Shown one piece after another: positions 34,636-45,424 of a stretch of DNA of 64,000 bases; position 1 is the first letter of the stretch; each line of letters starts with the position of its first letter. Source of the stretch: Ciborinia camelliae (taxonomy: Eukaryota > Ascomycota > Leotiomycetes > Helotiales > Sclerotiniaceae); NCBI GenBank assembly GCA_025890175.1, contig JANPYM010000011.1, forward strand, positions 1,468,299-1,532,298. The letters are read 5' to 3'. A program made the translations under genes and the position numbers. The notes under the pieces were generated by a model, which was given only the letters and a program-made list of their open reading frames with translations, was not told the DNA's origin and did no database searches.

Positions 34636-36080
34636 TTTGATGAATGGCTGGGTCCTGAACTGTAAGTTGAATATGTTTCTTGTGTGCGAGTGTATGTCAA
34701 TAGAAGCTAGAATTCAAGATATCAAAGTAGAAAGACAACAGGATCTTATATAGGTATTCATCAAGTGGACATTGATTCGAGCTCCCTGGCTGAAGCCTGA
34801 AGGAGAAGATAGTGGATACATTGCGTGGCTCTCTGCGAGAGCTGAGGCTTTACGGAGCAGAACTTACTTTCATTCGACAACTTCCGTTTTGAATCAATGC
34901 ATCAAGTTCTCGAAGCTGTGTAAAAAGTCGTTTATCATTCATTGCGGTACAAAATGGATGTGGCGGTGTTGTACACACTCCCCACAATCAAGTACTCTCG
35001 GGACCGAGATTTTATTGATGTTCCCGATATCGCTGGTATCATCGATGTTGAAATTGTTCTTCTCCTTCATTCAAAATCCCACCCACGACAGCAGCACAAT
35101 CCTATCATGAGTGAGAGAATTAAGCCGCATCGATAACCGTCATGAATCCTGTGGAAATCTTATCGAGATGACGGTGGGTTGAGAAGGATATCAGGTTGCC
35201 ACACATTACACGCACGATGTTCATTCATCTCCAAAGATACAGGACCCCAAGAGCTACGACTGGAATTCGACGACAAAGCATCTTTGAAGAGAATCCAGAG
35301 CCTTTTATGACCATCGATATTTTACAAAAAGATGGGCGTGGAACGCGATCCATCAGGGAAAACTTGTGTCTGTAGAGTGCAAACGAGCAAGGTTTCTGTA
35401 AGGCTTTCTTGACAGCATAGCACACTCTCATACACTCGCAAACACTTGATTTCTCTCCAATTCATCACTCTATTATACCCTTCCTCTTTAAGATACATCT
35501 CATGATAGCTTGACTTCTAGTTGAAAGTTCAACAATTGAGACAGGCCAAGGAGCTCACTGGTGCAGTGGCAACACTCTATTACCACAGCACCTACATTGC
35601 TTGTAATTTGAAGGTACAAATTAATTGTATTTCGTATTTGACGTCCTGAAAGTTGCCTTAATTTTCTCCTTGATTACTGGAAGGCCCAACTTATCATCAA
35701 CTAAAACTTCGTTGCGAATGGGATAAGATGATCACGGATTGAAGTCACTCATTCAAAAGTGGCGAGAACACTTATACTCCACATCCCTCGTTTCCCCGAT
35801 GTTTTAGCGTGACCAGGTGCATTTAACTTCAATTCATGGTTGTATTGGGTTAGAATAACATACGCCTTTCCAAAATTGAATGTTAGCCACGGAAGTCGCA
35901 TTTCAATTTCATGATGCCACTTATCTTAGTGTATTGATCATACTGAATCTCAAGTTTTCCTTTTCAAAGTAGTTCTTCTTGAACATCCCGTATATTAGAT
36001 TACAACAAGACCAATACTAAATCTCAAGTTTTCCCCTTCAAAAATCTTTTCTTCTTGAACATCCCGTACATTAAAATAAT
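34636..36080. other. Intergenic region with promoter duplication at its right end
   Basis: About 1.45 kb without a gene. Just before the gene at 36081, a stretch beginning aatctcaagttttcc and containing cttcttgaacatcccgta occurs twice (about 35946-35997 and 36020-36073). Confidence 0.6.
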
Positions 36081-36592
36081 ATGCTATCTAAGATTACGTC
36101 TGCCATCATTTTAGGGGCGATGACTGCTTGGATTCTCTTCCGTGGATCCCCTCCAAAATCAATCTTACTCGATTTCCTCTGGCTTTGCCCAATTGTCATT
36201 ACTTTCCCGTATAGCTTTTGCATGATCTTATACTTTCAGGCATCCAGCAACGCAAAGAACCTATCCGACAGCATTGCAACGCCAGATTTTCACAATAGAT
36301 TCATTTGCGGCTGGATAATGACATTGTTCTCGGGTTGGGTTCTTGTATCTATATTCAAGGCATTGACCCGCCACTTGAAGCCATTGAGCGATGAGAATTC
36401 TGGAGCAGGCTGGATTATGTTGTTAGGTTTGGTATTGTAGCGATAATCGTTTTTATCTCTGTTCTGGGTGCAACTTGGACTCCACTTTTCCCTGTCGAGG
36501 AGGAGGATTTATGGGAGGATATATCTGATACTGGAACGACCGAAGGAGAAGGTACGAAGTTGAGTAACTACAAGAAACCCGAGAAAGTTTGA
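36081..36592 (+). pseudogene. Small multi-span membrane protein, frameshifted first copy
   Basis: The first frame (36081-36440, 119 aa) has hydrophobic segments (ITSAIILGAMTAWILF, FLWLCPIVITFPYSFCMILYF, ICGWIMTLFSGWVLVSIF) and ends at ENSGAGWIMLLGLVL. The expected last helix and tail (FGIVAIIVFISVLGATW, then an acidic tail to TGA at about 36590-36592) follow one base out of phase from about 36428. The neighbour at 36857 is a paralogue in which the same place reads GGGAGWFVFLLTFILALIPFLF without interruption. This copy is therefore frameshifted, or a base was miscalled. If translated as written it lacks the last membrane span. The family is unknown to me. Confidence 0.6.
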
Positions 36593-36856
36593 GGATTTAT
36601 CTCGTCACCTCACCACCACTTTCCTTGCACAACAAACTTTTGAACAATCAAGTTACCCATCTCGTCTGGATCTTAAACTTCCAATACTACAATGGAAGGC
36701 ACGAATTTCTAAGGTTGTGTGTTACGTCCTTTCCTTCTAAATATTTATTATATAAACAACTCGCCACCTCACCATTACTTTTATTATACAACAACAACCA
36801 TTTGAACAATCGAGTTACCCATCTGATCTCGATTAAATGCACACCAAAAATACAAA
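36593..36856 (+). repeat. Duplicated promoter segment with an abortive start
   Basis: The leader of the 36857 gene (ctcgccacctcaccattact, then ttgaacaatcgagttacccatct) also occurs about 150 bases upstream (ctcgtcacctcaccaccact, then ttgaacaatcaagttacccatct, about 36600-36665). That upstream copy ends in its own ATG at 36692, which is followed by a stop after six codons (MEGTNF). It looks like a remnant of a further tandem copy. Confidence 0.65.
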
Positions 36857-37417
36857 ATGGGCGCTTCCGATGAGCTACGAAAATGGCTGTTCTTCTATCC
36901 AGTCCTCCCTTCCTTTATCACCTTCATATTCGCGGGACGATGGTGCTTCCACGCTGGACCGGCTCCCGATACGGTAAAGGCAGATCTTCTCTGGCTTCTA
37001 CCACTTGGAATCCCCTGTTTCTACAACTTTGGCGTTCTTGTCTTTCTCAGTATATACTACACGGAAGACTACATCAAAGGCCTTCCTACTCTCCAACATG
37101 TTCTCAGACTTTCGGTGCATAAGTTTTTTTGTGCGTCGAATTTGACTTTGGTGGCAAGTTTTCTCATGTGGAGCTGCCTCAAACTCATGGCTGCGGAGTT
37201 TATGGAATCGCTGAGAGAGCCTGGGGGAGGAGCAGGGTGGTTTGTATTTTTATTGACTTTTATTTTGGCCTTAATACCATTCCTCTTCATGGGGTTCATT
37301 TGGTTAGAAAGTGGGGTGTTTGAGGATTTTGAGGTGTATAGCAAAAATGCGGCCGATGTTTCGACACCTGTTCAGACAAAAAGAATTCCTCTAGGCCGAG
37401 AGAAGATTAAGTGGTAG
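36857..37417 (+). CDS. Small four-span membrane protein, intact paralogue
   Basis: A single exon of 186 aa from ATG 36857 (MGASDELRKWLFFYPVLP). The hydrophobic spans are about FFYPVLPSFITFIFAG, ADLLWLLPLGIPCFYNFGVLVFLSIYY, FFCASNLTLVASFLMWSCLKLMAA and GWFVFLLTFILALIPFLFMGFIWL; the C-terminal tail is hydrophilic. It shares with the upstream copy the order DLLWL.P (DFLWLCP there), the GAGW motif before the last helix and the overall size. It is a lineage-specific membrane family without a known function to me. The pair plus the duplicated promoter show recent tandem duplication. Confidence 0.68.
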   Translation: MGASDELRKWLFFYPVLPSFITFIFAGRWCFHAGPAPDTVKADLLWLLPLGIPCFYNFGVLVFLSIYYTEDYIKGLPTLQHVLRLSVHKFFCASNLTLVASFLMWSCLKLMAAEFMESLREPGGGAGWFVFLLTFILALIPFLFMGFIWLESGVFEDFEVYSKNAADVSTPVQTKRIPLGREKIKW

Positions 37418-38622
37418 GAAAATCTTGAGACGGTGTAATCGTCGATGGTAAATGGCTGGAGGGAGAGGAGCAAATCACAGATTGGAAGGGGCATAGCATC
37501 ATTGTTTAGGGGCTCGAATTGAAGTATAACAGTATTGGTATCAGCGGTTATGGGTTAAGGAGGGGATTGGAACGTCTCAGATATTCTCAGCAGTTGGATT
37601 TTCAATATCATTCAAGACGTTCCCCTGAGTGGATGAATTCTTTCGAGATTGTGCTAATAACTTTGAAAACAATGCTGGACGATGGATGGATGATGAAATG
37701 GTATNNNNNNNNNNGAAATGGTATATCTCTTACCCCCCCCCCCCCCAAAATTACTCACTTTAAGATCCGCAAGTGCGTTAGAAACCTCAAGATACTCTAA
37801 CACTCGACTTGACATAAATTGGTCAACTCCCCAATTCAACTTTTGACAATGGTTTTTGTGTGAAATGCAAGGGGCCATATGATGGATATGAATGAAAGTC
37901 ACCTTACGTAAAAAATAACCCCTCGTCCCTGAAATAGCTTCCCTCCTCCAACCTTGAAACCCTCAACCGCATCACTAGCATACATACTGCCGAAAGATTT
38001 CTTTCTTCACAGGTCCCAAATCCATTCTAATACCTTGTAAGACTCCTGTTGCTCCTTGCGCATCTCGCAACTCATGACAGGAACACTGGGGTTTTGTGTT
38101 ACTTGAGAGTACTTCATCCCAGATTTATATTCCAAGAATACTTAGTATATGCTGCACTTACATTAGACAGTGATTTTCACTGTGCGCCGCAGATAGTTGT
38201 TCGACTGATGTACGTGTGATGTCACGGTTTGGATGGCAGCCTGATCACGTGCTATACATCCTTGCAGGCGTCGTGGATTCCTTTCCTAAACTCCCCTCGT
38301 TCTCAGCTAATACTTTACCCTTCATTTTTCTCGCCAAGATATCAAAGATTCTATCGTGTAACTGGGTGAGCACACATGCACGTATCATCACAAAAGCGCT
38401 CACCGAATACGCAGGCAGGGCGAGGGCGACAAACGGTCGCCCTCTTTGTATGAGAGCCAAGCAAGCCACAATTTTAAGCGATCTTTCAAGCGGCGATGAC
38501 AACTCACAGGTCGCGCATATGGAGAGCATCATCCCCTCATTGATGAAAGAGGCCAAACACACCCATTTTGCTACGCAGCCTTCTACAATCACTCCATCTA
38601 TCCCTCGCCGCTTCAGAAAATC
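37418..38622. other. Intergenic region with assembly gap (10 N) and poly-C run
   Basis: An N gap occupies 37705-37714. The ten bases on both sides of it are the same (gaaatggtat), and a 14-C run follows at 37733-37746, so the gap is probably a failed overlap near a homopolymer. Two long overlapping frames at 38216-38757 (plus and minus) have no motif and I do not call them. The rest is the promoter of the zinc-finger gene. Confidence 0.7.
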
Positions 38623-39811
38623 ATGTCTGAGCCAACTTCCTCGGGAGCATTGGATTGGTTGGATGAAATCCTCCAGGATCCCTGTTTTGATTCCGCGCCT
38701 GATTTTGGCTTGATGGAATCTGACAGGTGAGCTTTTTTTTTTAGTACTTGCTAACAAAAAGGGTGTTAGAATAGGTATCTATATGTCTGATGACGCTCCG
38801 CATATGCAGGAAAGGTGGATCATAGAAGACAGAAAAGGTGATGCAATCGAGGACAAAGTTACATGCTCCTGTGCGGAATGTCAAGAGAAAGGGTGCGATG
38901 AATTTGAATGGAAGACTGGACGTCAGCTAGCATGTCATGCTCGTGACATGAATCATCGCTCTTACGCATGTGTACGGGAAAATTGCAACGAGGCTTTTGT
39001 CTCTTTGGGAGAACTCGAGTGCCATCAAGGGATACCTCACGACGTAGGACATAATCGCATTCATTCCGGGCACCCTTATCGTTGCATTGAATGTGAAAAA
39101 GATTTTGGTTACAAGGCTAATCTACTTCGACATTCTCAAGAGAAACAGCACAAACCATATGGTTGCAGTTGTGGAACCTTGTTTTCGAGAATCGATGTCC
39201 TTAATCGACACCTCAAGTCCTTTGATACTGGTATTCCTCAGTATCCATGTACTTTCTGCAAACGTCACCGGGGAGCTGATGGCTTCCGGCGCAAGGATCA
39301 TTTATCGCAGCACCTGAAGCAATATCATCACCACGAAATTGACACCCCCACCGGAACAAAGAACGGTGCCTTAACATCAGCATCCAGGTTGAAAATTATT
39401 TTTCCTGTCTGCACTCATTTGGATTGCCAACAGTATCGCGGACCTGAATTCCAACAGCTTCCTCGTTTAACCAAAGAAGCCCAGAAACCATTCCGCAGTC
39501 AATCTGAGTTCACTAAGCATATGCGCGAAGAGCACAATGAATGTATCTTTCCTTGCGACATCCTAGGCTGTTCTCGTGTAGGCAGACGGGGATACTTCAG
39601 AGAGAAAGATTTAATCAAGCATCGTCAGCAGGAGCACCCCGAACAGGAGGCTTACAAGCCATTGGGGAAAGAGAGTCGTTATCAATGCACTGAGCCTGGC
39701 TGCAATGCGAATCTTGACTGGTCTTCTGCGTACTATCACCAATATATTCATCATGAATTGAACGCAGCTTGTTCTATAGCAATGCCAGCACATCCCGTAG
39801 ACACAATCTAG
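38623..39811 (+). CDS. C2H2 zinc-finger protein
   Basis: Two exons, 38623-38726 and 38770-39811, joined by a 43-nt GT-AG intron with CTAAC; 381 aa in frame. I propose the first exon because MSEPTSSGALDWLDEILQDP and the acidic residues after it look like a typical activator start and splice in frame. The alternative is ATG 38783 with no intron. Fingers in order: YACVRENCNEAFVSLGELECH; YRCIECEKDFGYKANLLRH; a degenerate YGCSCGTLFSRIDVLNRH; YPCTFCKRHRGADGFRRKDHLSQH; FPCDILGCSRVGRRGYFREKDLIKH; and YQCTEPGCNANLDWSSAYYHQY. Spacing is irregular, as in many fungal C2H2 proteins. It is probably a nuclear DNA- or RNA-binding regulator; targets are unknown. Confidence 0.85.
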
Positions 39812-41067
39812 GATGTGCATATTTTGAGTGAGGTCATCTTCCTTCCACAGAAAACATAACGGCATGATTTCTGATCATCGGTGTTCTCTGTTCTCTGTTG
39901 TTCTCTTGTCAATTGGTGGAAATAAGGCCTTCTCATAAACTCACTTGTTCGACTTTTACTTGGAATTTGTCAATCAATGGATATAAGTAAATCCATCAAG
40001 TCTTTATGACCGAAATATTCCGAGGGATTCTTCATTTTCCACAGACTCGATATTTTAAACGATGTCATCCTGCATATGGCGTCCTCATACCGTACGAATT
40101 TATGGCAGTGGTGGATCAAATTATCTTCTTAGGACTCGTATGGCTATTTGAAACTCTCATGTTTCTTTCTTTCCTTTGGAACTGGTATTCTCGTCAGCGG
40201 GGATGATATTTCAGTGGTTGATTTCATTATGCTGGAATTTGGCTTTCATTTCTTATCTATTTTCCTTATTTCCTTTATGATTTCCTTTATGATTTCCTTT
40301 ATGATTTCCTTTATGATTTCCTTTATGATTTCCTTTATGATTTCCTTTATGATTTCCTTCAAGTTGCCGATTTCCTTACTGATGACTTACATACCCAAAT
40401 ATCATTCTTGATAGCCAATTTTGTATGTGTTCACGATGATTGTGAAATGATAATGCCCCTCCCATGTGATGATTATTCCTCAAAAAAGAATTTGTATATT
40501 CCTCCTCTCCCATCAAAGTGCCACTTTCCTTGTAGTCCGAGAGTTTGCTCAACCATCCATATAATCGCTTGGCAGAATAGAAAACTAAGTACCTAGGTAG
40601 GTATGTAATAATAATCACGCAAGAAACTCAACACACTTCTGCTACAAGATTAAGACTACTGGAATCAAAAGTTTTAGGTAGCAAGCATTGTAGAAGGTTC
40701 TCAATAGCCCGTTGCATAAGGTAAAATAGTATTTTTTTAACATATAACTGAGTATTCAGTCCTATACCTTCTGAAGCCATAGTGACTCGAGTTTGAATGT
40801 TCTGAAGAAAGATATACATTTGGGGTTCTCGTCTGATGTTTTGAAACAATGGATGTATGATTGTTCTTTTCTTTCCATTTTGTAATAATTCTCATCCTAA
40901 GTAGACTTTCATACTCGAATTAAAGTCGGGCATTCTATTATTACCACATACCCAGACATACATACACCATGCATGCAACTCCAAAAAATTAGATATCAAT
41001 TCGTAACTCATATATTATCGTCTAAACCTCCCATCAACCCTCATCCACACTTCTCTTTCCACCCCCA
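39812..41067. other. Intergenic region between convergent genes
   Basis: About 1.25 kb. Small frames at 40006-40411 run through the minisatellite described separately and start with TTG or lack support. Nothing else is recognised. Confidence 0.5.
40268..40362. repeat. 12-bp minisatellite, about eight copies
   Basis: The unit tttcctttatga repeats with near-perfect identity. In one frame it would read (SFMI)n, but the frame has no proper ATG start. Confidence 0.92.
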
Positions 41068-42204
41068 TTATCTCGCCCTGACGCCCCCAGGGAAACTCCT
41101 CGCACTAAGAAGGACCCCCTTCACCCCCCTAATCTCCCTCTTAACCTTCGCGATCTCATCTTCCCCCGCCTTATCATTTCCATTTCTATCGACCCCCCCA
41201 AACCCGCCTACTCCATACCCATACGTTGGTGTTGGAAATGCAAGCCCCTGTAGATATTCCTTCAACATGCTCATTCTTGTTTCTAGCTCCTCTGTTGTAG
41301 ACGATTCATATGATGAATCTTCTAGCAACGAAGATAATGAACTCTGCAGAGTTGTGAGACGCGATGTCTGGATCGTGGTTGTATTTGCCCCAGTATTCGC
41401 ATGAGAAATTAGAGAGGGCGAACTAGGCGTTTGTATGGGCGATGATGGAATGGATGTTTGGACGCCGATATCACGGTGAAAGAGCTCGGTGGGATCACTG
41501 ATTACGGACCCAGCATCTGAGTCGAGGTATTCAGGTAGGAGGGGCTTGTGGAGGTGGTAGGTAGGAGGGATTTCGGAGACAGATTTCTCGAGTTTGTGGA
41601 TTAGTTTTTGGAGGTTGTTGAGGGTCGCAGAGGATAAGGAGAGCCGGGATTCGGTGAGAGTATTGAGCATGGGCCGGATTAGAAAGGTGTTTGTGCCGTG
41701 AAGGAGGAAGCTCAGGGAGCCAAAGAGGTAAAGGGTTGTTAGGAGGCGGTGTTTCGTGACTAGGGGTGTGGAAGAGGGAGATGGTTGAACCAAAAATTCG
41801 GGGTAGGTTATTATAGGGGGCTGATCTCGAGATGTTTGAGTGTAATTTGTTTGAGTGGAGGGAGGTAAAGATCGTGGTAGTTGTTGAGGTTGTGGTTTTG
41901 ATTCTGGTGACGATTTGCCCTCGATTGTGGGCGTGTTGGTAGCTTCATCATTCCGTGACATACCCAGTAGCTCTTGTATATCATCTCCTTCTAGCCCTTT
42001 ACTCTTCAGGAAAGCAATCTTCTTATCCGTAGATGCATTCTTCACTTCATCTTCTTCCAAGAACTTCTTTGCCTGCTCGAGTACTGTTGTCCGACTTGGT
42101 GGTTCTATAGCTGCTTCAAGTGGTTCACTGGACTTTTCTTCTTTGACTTTCAGTTGCCATGCAGGCACACCTGGCCTTTTAGTTTTGTTGTCGGAATCAC
42201 TCAT
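41068..42204 (-). CDS. Peroxin 14/17-like protein (Pex33-like)
   Basis: A single exon of 378 aa from ATG 42204 (MSDSDNKTKRPGVPAWQ); an upstream extension opens only with TTG. Residues about 41-84 carry the Pex14 N-terminal domain: VLEQAKKFLEEDEVKNASTD, then KKIAFLKSKGLEGDDIQELLG, the small three-helix unit that binds WxxxF peptides of the PTS1 receptor Pex5. After a Pro/Ser-rich linker comes ITYPEFLVQP, a membrane-like segment (LLTTLYLFGSLSFLLHGTNTFLI), a coiled-coil (ATLNNLQKLIHKLEKSV) and a Ser-rich tail. This organisation matches the Pex14/17 (Pex33) proteins of filamentous ascomycetes better than canonical Pex14. Its role is docking of cargo receptors at the peroxisome membrane. It is transcribed away from the small ORF and the IES2 gene on the right. 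Confidence 0.85.
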   Translation of the reverse strand: MSDSDNKTKRPGVPAWQLKVKEEKSSEPLEAAIEPPSRTTVLEQAKKFLEEDEVKNASTDKKIAFLKSKGLEGDDIQELLGMSRNDEATNTPTIEGKSSPESKPQPQQLPRSLPPSTQTNYTQTSRDQPPIITYPEFLVQPSPSSTPLVTKHRLLTTLYLFGSLSFLLHGTNTFLIRPMLNTLTESRLSLSSATLNNLQKLIHKLEKSVSEIPPTYHLHKPLLPEYLDSDAGSVISDPTELFHRDIGVQTSIPSSPIQTPSSPSLISHANTGANTTTIQTSRLTTLQSSLSSLLEDSSYESSTTEELETRMSMLKEYLQGLAFPTPTYGYGVGGFGGVDRNGNDKAGEDEIAKVKREIRGVKGVLLSARSFPGGVRAR

Positions 42205-42628
42205 TCTGCTAAGTGTTGTTTGTTGTAGAGAATTCTTGGACAATCCTCGATAGCTTGGATTGTCGGTGTCCAAATTTACATGTGCCTCGGCACTGAAAGG
42301 TTGATGACATAATCATAATATATGATTTTGATTGGGTCCGGATTATTCAGACTTCAGTGCGGTGACCGAAATCATCATTTTTGGAAGTATCAAAGGATTC
42401 ACTACAATTAACTTTCATTTTTCAACCTTCTGATATTCAATCTTACAATCTCACTCTTGTCATCCAATACGATCTGTCGAATCTGGTCATCTATCTGAGC
42501 AACGATCATCATCAATCTGTGCCACAATCCAACTCCAGCTCTACATACACATCATCAAACGGCAAAACATACGAATAAGCATCAATACAATATCTATACT
42601 TTACGTGGTGGTATCGACAAGTATCAAA
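42205..42628. promoter_or_regulatory. Divergent promoter region
   Basis: A 424-base spacer between the peroxin gene (minus) and the small ORF at 42629 (plus). The sequence holds no gene; no binding site can be named with confidence. Confidence 0.4.
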
Positions 42629-43295
42629 ATGACAGGAAAGACTGAACGACCCAGTAAGCGCCTACGGAAACTCAGTACTGATTCTGAGGGGGAAGAAGAA
42701 ATCGATTGGACAGATCACCGCGGAAAAGTTGGTAGGGCTGAGCCAGCCACAAGCAAGAACGAGTAAGTCCTTTGAGCATCTCAAGATATTGAAAATTCCC
42801 ATTATTCTCACAACCGCGTTAATCCTCCGTTTGCTCTCTGTACCATGTTACTGCACGCAAATTTCCGTAATTAAACGTTACCTTTACCCATCCACTCTAT
42901 TCCCACTTTTGATTTAGCCCTCGTGTTTTTATCATAATCATATATTGCCATCGTCGTACAAACAAGGGGCAAGAGACGAAGTATCAGAGGATGAGCCATA
43001 TAAACTAGGTGGTTGGTCAGTCTTAAAAGACAGGATTGAGTGGTTGTGTAAGGGAAAGCGCGTTTATATATGCAACTCGCCTGCTTCCACCTGTCATTCT
43101 CCGCAATTCTGTCTTATCGAGGCAGTGACCCGGCCCTTGCCAGCTGATTCACCACCAATCGTGCTTAGATCACTCCACATCATATTTCTTTGTACCGTAT
43201 TATCAATAACCTCAAAAGAAAGTATCGTGGATCAAGGAATCCATCAAGATCAACAATCCCACATACTCCCTTCAATTTGTTCATCCTGTATTTGA
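42629..43295 (+). CDS. Small acidic hypothetical protein, model uncertain
   Basis: Exon 42629-42762 encodes a clearly protein-like start (MTGKTERPSKRLRKLSTDSE, then EEEIDWTDHRGK) and ends in a good donor (gagtaagt). An acceptor at 42973 continues in frame with DEVSEDEPYKLGGWSVLKDRIEWLCKGKR, also protein-like; the intron would be 211 nt. Read to the next stop this gives 151 aa, but residues after about 75 look like chance coding, so the real 3' end may involve another intron. The reading frame ends 21 bases before the IES2 start, so it could alternatively be a 5' part of that gene, although Ies2 proteins do not need it. No family is recognised. Confidence 0.4.
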
Positions 43296-43316
43296 TTGCG
43301 GCGTAAGACCAGCAAG

Positions 43317-44682
43317 ATGTCTACACGTCGCAGTCAACGGGCGGCAGCCGCCAAGGCAAGAGACGTAATTATTGTTTCTGAACAGATATCTCCTAGGTCA
43401 TCGCGATCGCGTCGCACGAATCCAGAGCCCGCTTCATCGGCCACCGTATCACGTGGACCAGCACCACCACAATCAAGAAGTCCAGAGTCAATGCGTTTGA
43501 CCGTCAAGACATCATCAAGCAAATTGAGGGAAGCGACAAGATCAAGCCCAGTCACTGGTCCATCTGTTATGGTGAATAGTAGAGACCAATTTGTGGGTGG
43601 CGAGATCCTCGAGGGTAAGAGAAACAGGAAGGTTAGAAAAAGTTATGTTTTGGAATCAGAGAGCGAGGAAGAAGACGAAGAAATGGAAGATGCTGAAGGA
43701 GAAGATGATCCGGATGCCGAGGGTGAAGACGACGACCTAGATGCCGATGGAGATATCGATATGGAAGTGCAGCCTACTCCACCTACCATTCAGGTTTCAA
43801 AGGCCTCGGCTGGAAAAACAAAGATCACTGTGAAAGACCCACCCAAGGTCCCCACCGCCACTGTTGAGCAAAAGGAAATGGGGCTTAGTGACGATGATGA
43901 TGATGAACTCAGTGAACTCGACAGTGACTTGGGAGAGGAGATTGAGGAGGAAGATGCAATGCAAAGTGGAAATGACGATGACGCGGAAGGCGAAGATGAA
44001 GAAGTTGAAGTGGCTGCTGCAGAAGAAGATGAGGAACTGGATAGTGATGATGAGACTCCTGCAAATGAAAGTAGGGCATCTACGCCCGATCTCAACAAAT
44101 TGACGAGGAGACAAAGAGCAAGGTTCGATGATGGAGCGAGTGGATATCTCATGGCTCTTCCTGATGGTATGTTATTTCATCGTTGCTCGTGATCACTCGC
44201 TAACTTCTAGTTTAGAGGTTCAAGTAAAAAAGCATCTCACAGCTGAAGAGCATGCTATGAGACGTGCAGAAATGGCACGAAGAAGAAAAAATCTTAGTGA
44301 AAAGCGAAATGAAGAGGAGAAGGTAAGCTAATTCTATGTGCTCAAATTCTTTTCCTAATACCCGCTGCCACCCCTTCCACTCTGTACATTCGTGGCGTTG
44401 ACATAAATCCAGATGGAAACGATCAACAAACTTCTTAAGAAGCAAGCACCCAAGACCAACGCTCGCCGCAAAGATCTCAATGGTCCAGTTGTGGATGCAA
44501 CCCCAGAAGGAGAACCCCAGAAGCCCAACCCGCTTTTTGTTCGATGGGTTAGCAATAAGGACGGAAATAGAATAGGTGTACCAGAAGAGTGGATGGAGGG
44601 CCCTGTCGGTGCTTTGTTCCAAGGTGGAGTGAAGGCTAGCGGAAATGGTATGGGTGGTAAATTGATTCAGGAAGTCTCTTGA
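43317..44682 (+). CDS. ies2: INO80 complex subunit Ies2/INO80B (PAPA-1-like)
   Basis: Three exons, 43317-44166, 44216-44322 and 44413-44682; GT-AG introns of 49 and 90 nt; 408 aa. ATG 43317 (MSTRRSQRAAAAKARD) is the first ATG of the frame. The N-terminal half is basic then strongly acidic (long Asp/Glu runs, about residues 113-250). The C-terminal part is the PAPA-1-like conserved region (PF04795): KLTRRQRARFDDGASGYLMALPDE, then VQVKKHLTAEEHAMRRAEMARRRKNLSEKRNEEEKMETINKLL. The segment ends KPNPLFVRWVSNKDGNRIGVPEEW. In yeast Ies2 binds the INO80 ATPase and stimulates nucleosome remodelling. Filamentous-fungal proteins are similar in size. It is a housekeeping gene with no irregularity. Confidence 0.92.
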
Positions 44683-44884
44683 TTATGGGTTCACGTCATG
44701 TATAATAGTATTTCGAACGGGCTGTCTGCAGGTCACATAGATAGTTAAGTTTAATTCATTCACATTTCTTTTAATCGGAGCTAGTGTTCTTGCCACTCCA
44801 TGATTCATCCTTACAATTAAATGTTTGATCTGGAAAAATGGATCACCCGCCGACTAACGAAGAATATGCCCGCATCTCATTCGC

Positions 44885-45424
44885 TCATTCGCCATCCTCA
44901 GATCCACCCAGTATTGGAGAAGCCTCGCGAACCTTTGACTGACTACTAACACCACTACTGTATTCATATGAATGGTACACAACGACCAAACGATCCTTCC
45001 ATTGTCTCTCACGCATCATGTGTATGAGTCTGTTTATTGCAACCCCAGAGCCACAAACGGTATCATACGAATCATCGTCAATCCCCTGACCAATTTCCCA
45101 TCTAACCGCAATGGTTTTCTCCCTGTGGTGTGATGGGACGTACTCCCAATTTGTATTCCTGCCTCTGATTGCCGCTACAATGTCCTCATATGAATTGGAC
45201 GCCCGAATGAGAAGTACGCCCATACTCAGGAGTCTGGTACCGTAACTAGGTTTTGCAACTCTGTATTCGACTAAGACTAGGTGTGGGAGATCATGGAGAT
45301 TATTGTTGTCTTGAGGCTGTCTGGTACGGATTGGTAGGGTTTGGATATTGCCTTGCCGTTCTAGGTGGGGTGTCGGTGGAATCTCATCCGCGTTTGATCG
45401 TCGAGTTTGTCTCCATGGCTCCAT
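44885..45424 (-). CDS. Hypothetical protein, 179 aa
   Basis: A single exon from ATG 45424 (MEPWRQTRRSNADEIPPTPH). The N-terminal 40 residues are polar; then come VLVEYRVAKPSYGTRLLSMGVLLIRASNSYEDIVAAIRGRN and a C-terminal part with WKDRLVVVYHSYEYSSG. The composition is that of a compact globular protein with no signal peptide and no membrane span. It is convergent with IES2, with a 202-base gap between the stop codons. No family is recognised; I base the call on length and codon coherence only. Confidence 0.55.
   Translation of the reverse strand: MEPWRQTRRSNADEIPPTPHLERQGNIQTLPIRTRQPQDNNNLHDLPHLVLVEYRVAKPSYGTRLLSMGVLLIRASNSYEDIVAAIRGRNTNWEYVPSHHREKTIAVRWEIGQGIDDDSYDTVCGSGVAINRLIHMMRERQWKDRLVVVYHSYEYSSGVSSQSKVREASPILGGSEDGE

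Noticed and set aside
38216..38757. Two long overlapping ORFs (165 and 170 codons) on opposite strands
   Set aside because: Neither has motifs, they exclude each other, and both overlap the first exon of the zinc-finger gene in other frames.
40148..40411. 87-codon hydrophobic ORF through the minisatellite
   Set aside because: Starts with TTG and owes its length and hydrophobicity to the 12-bp repeat.
43334..44152. Minus-strand Ser-rich ORFs opposite IES2
   Set aside because: Mirror image of the Asp/Glu codon runs of IES2 (GAT/GAA read as ATC/TTC).
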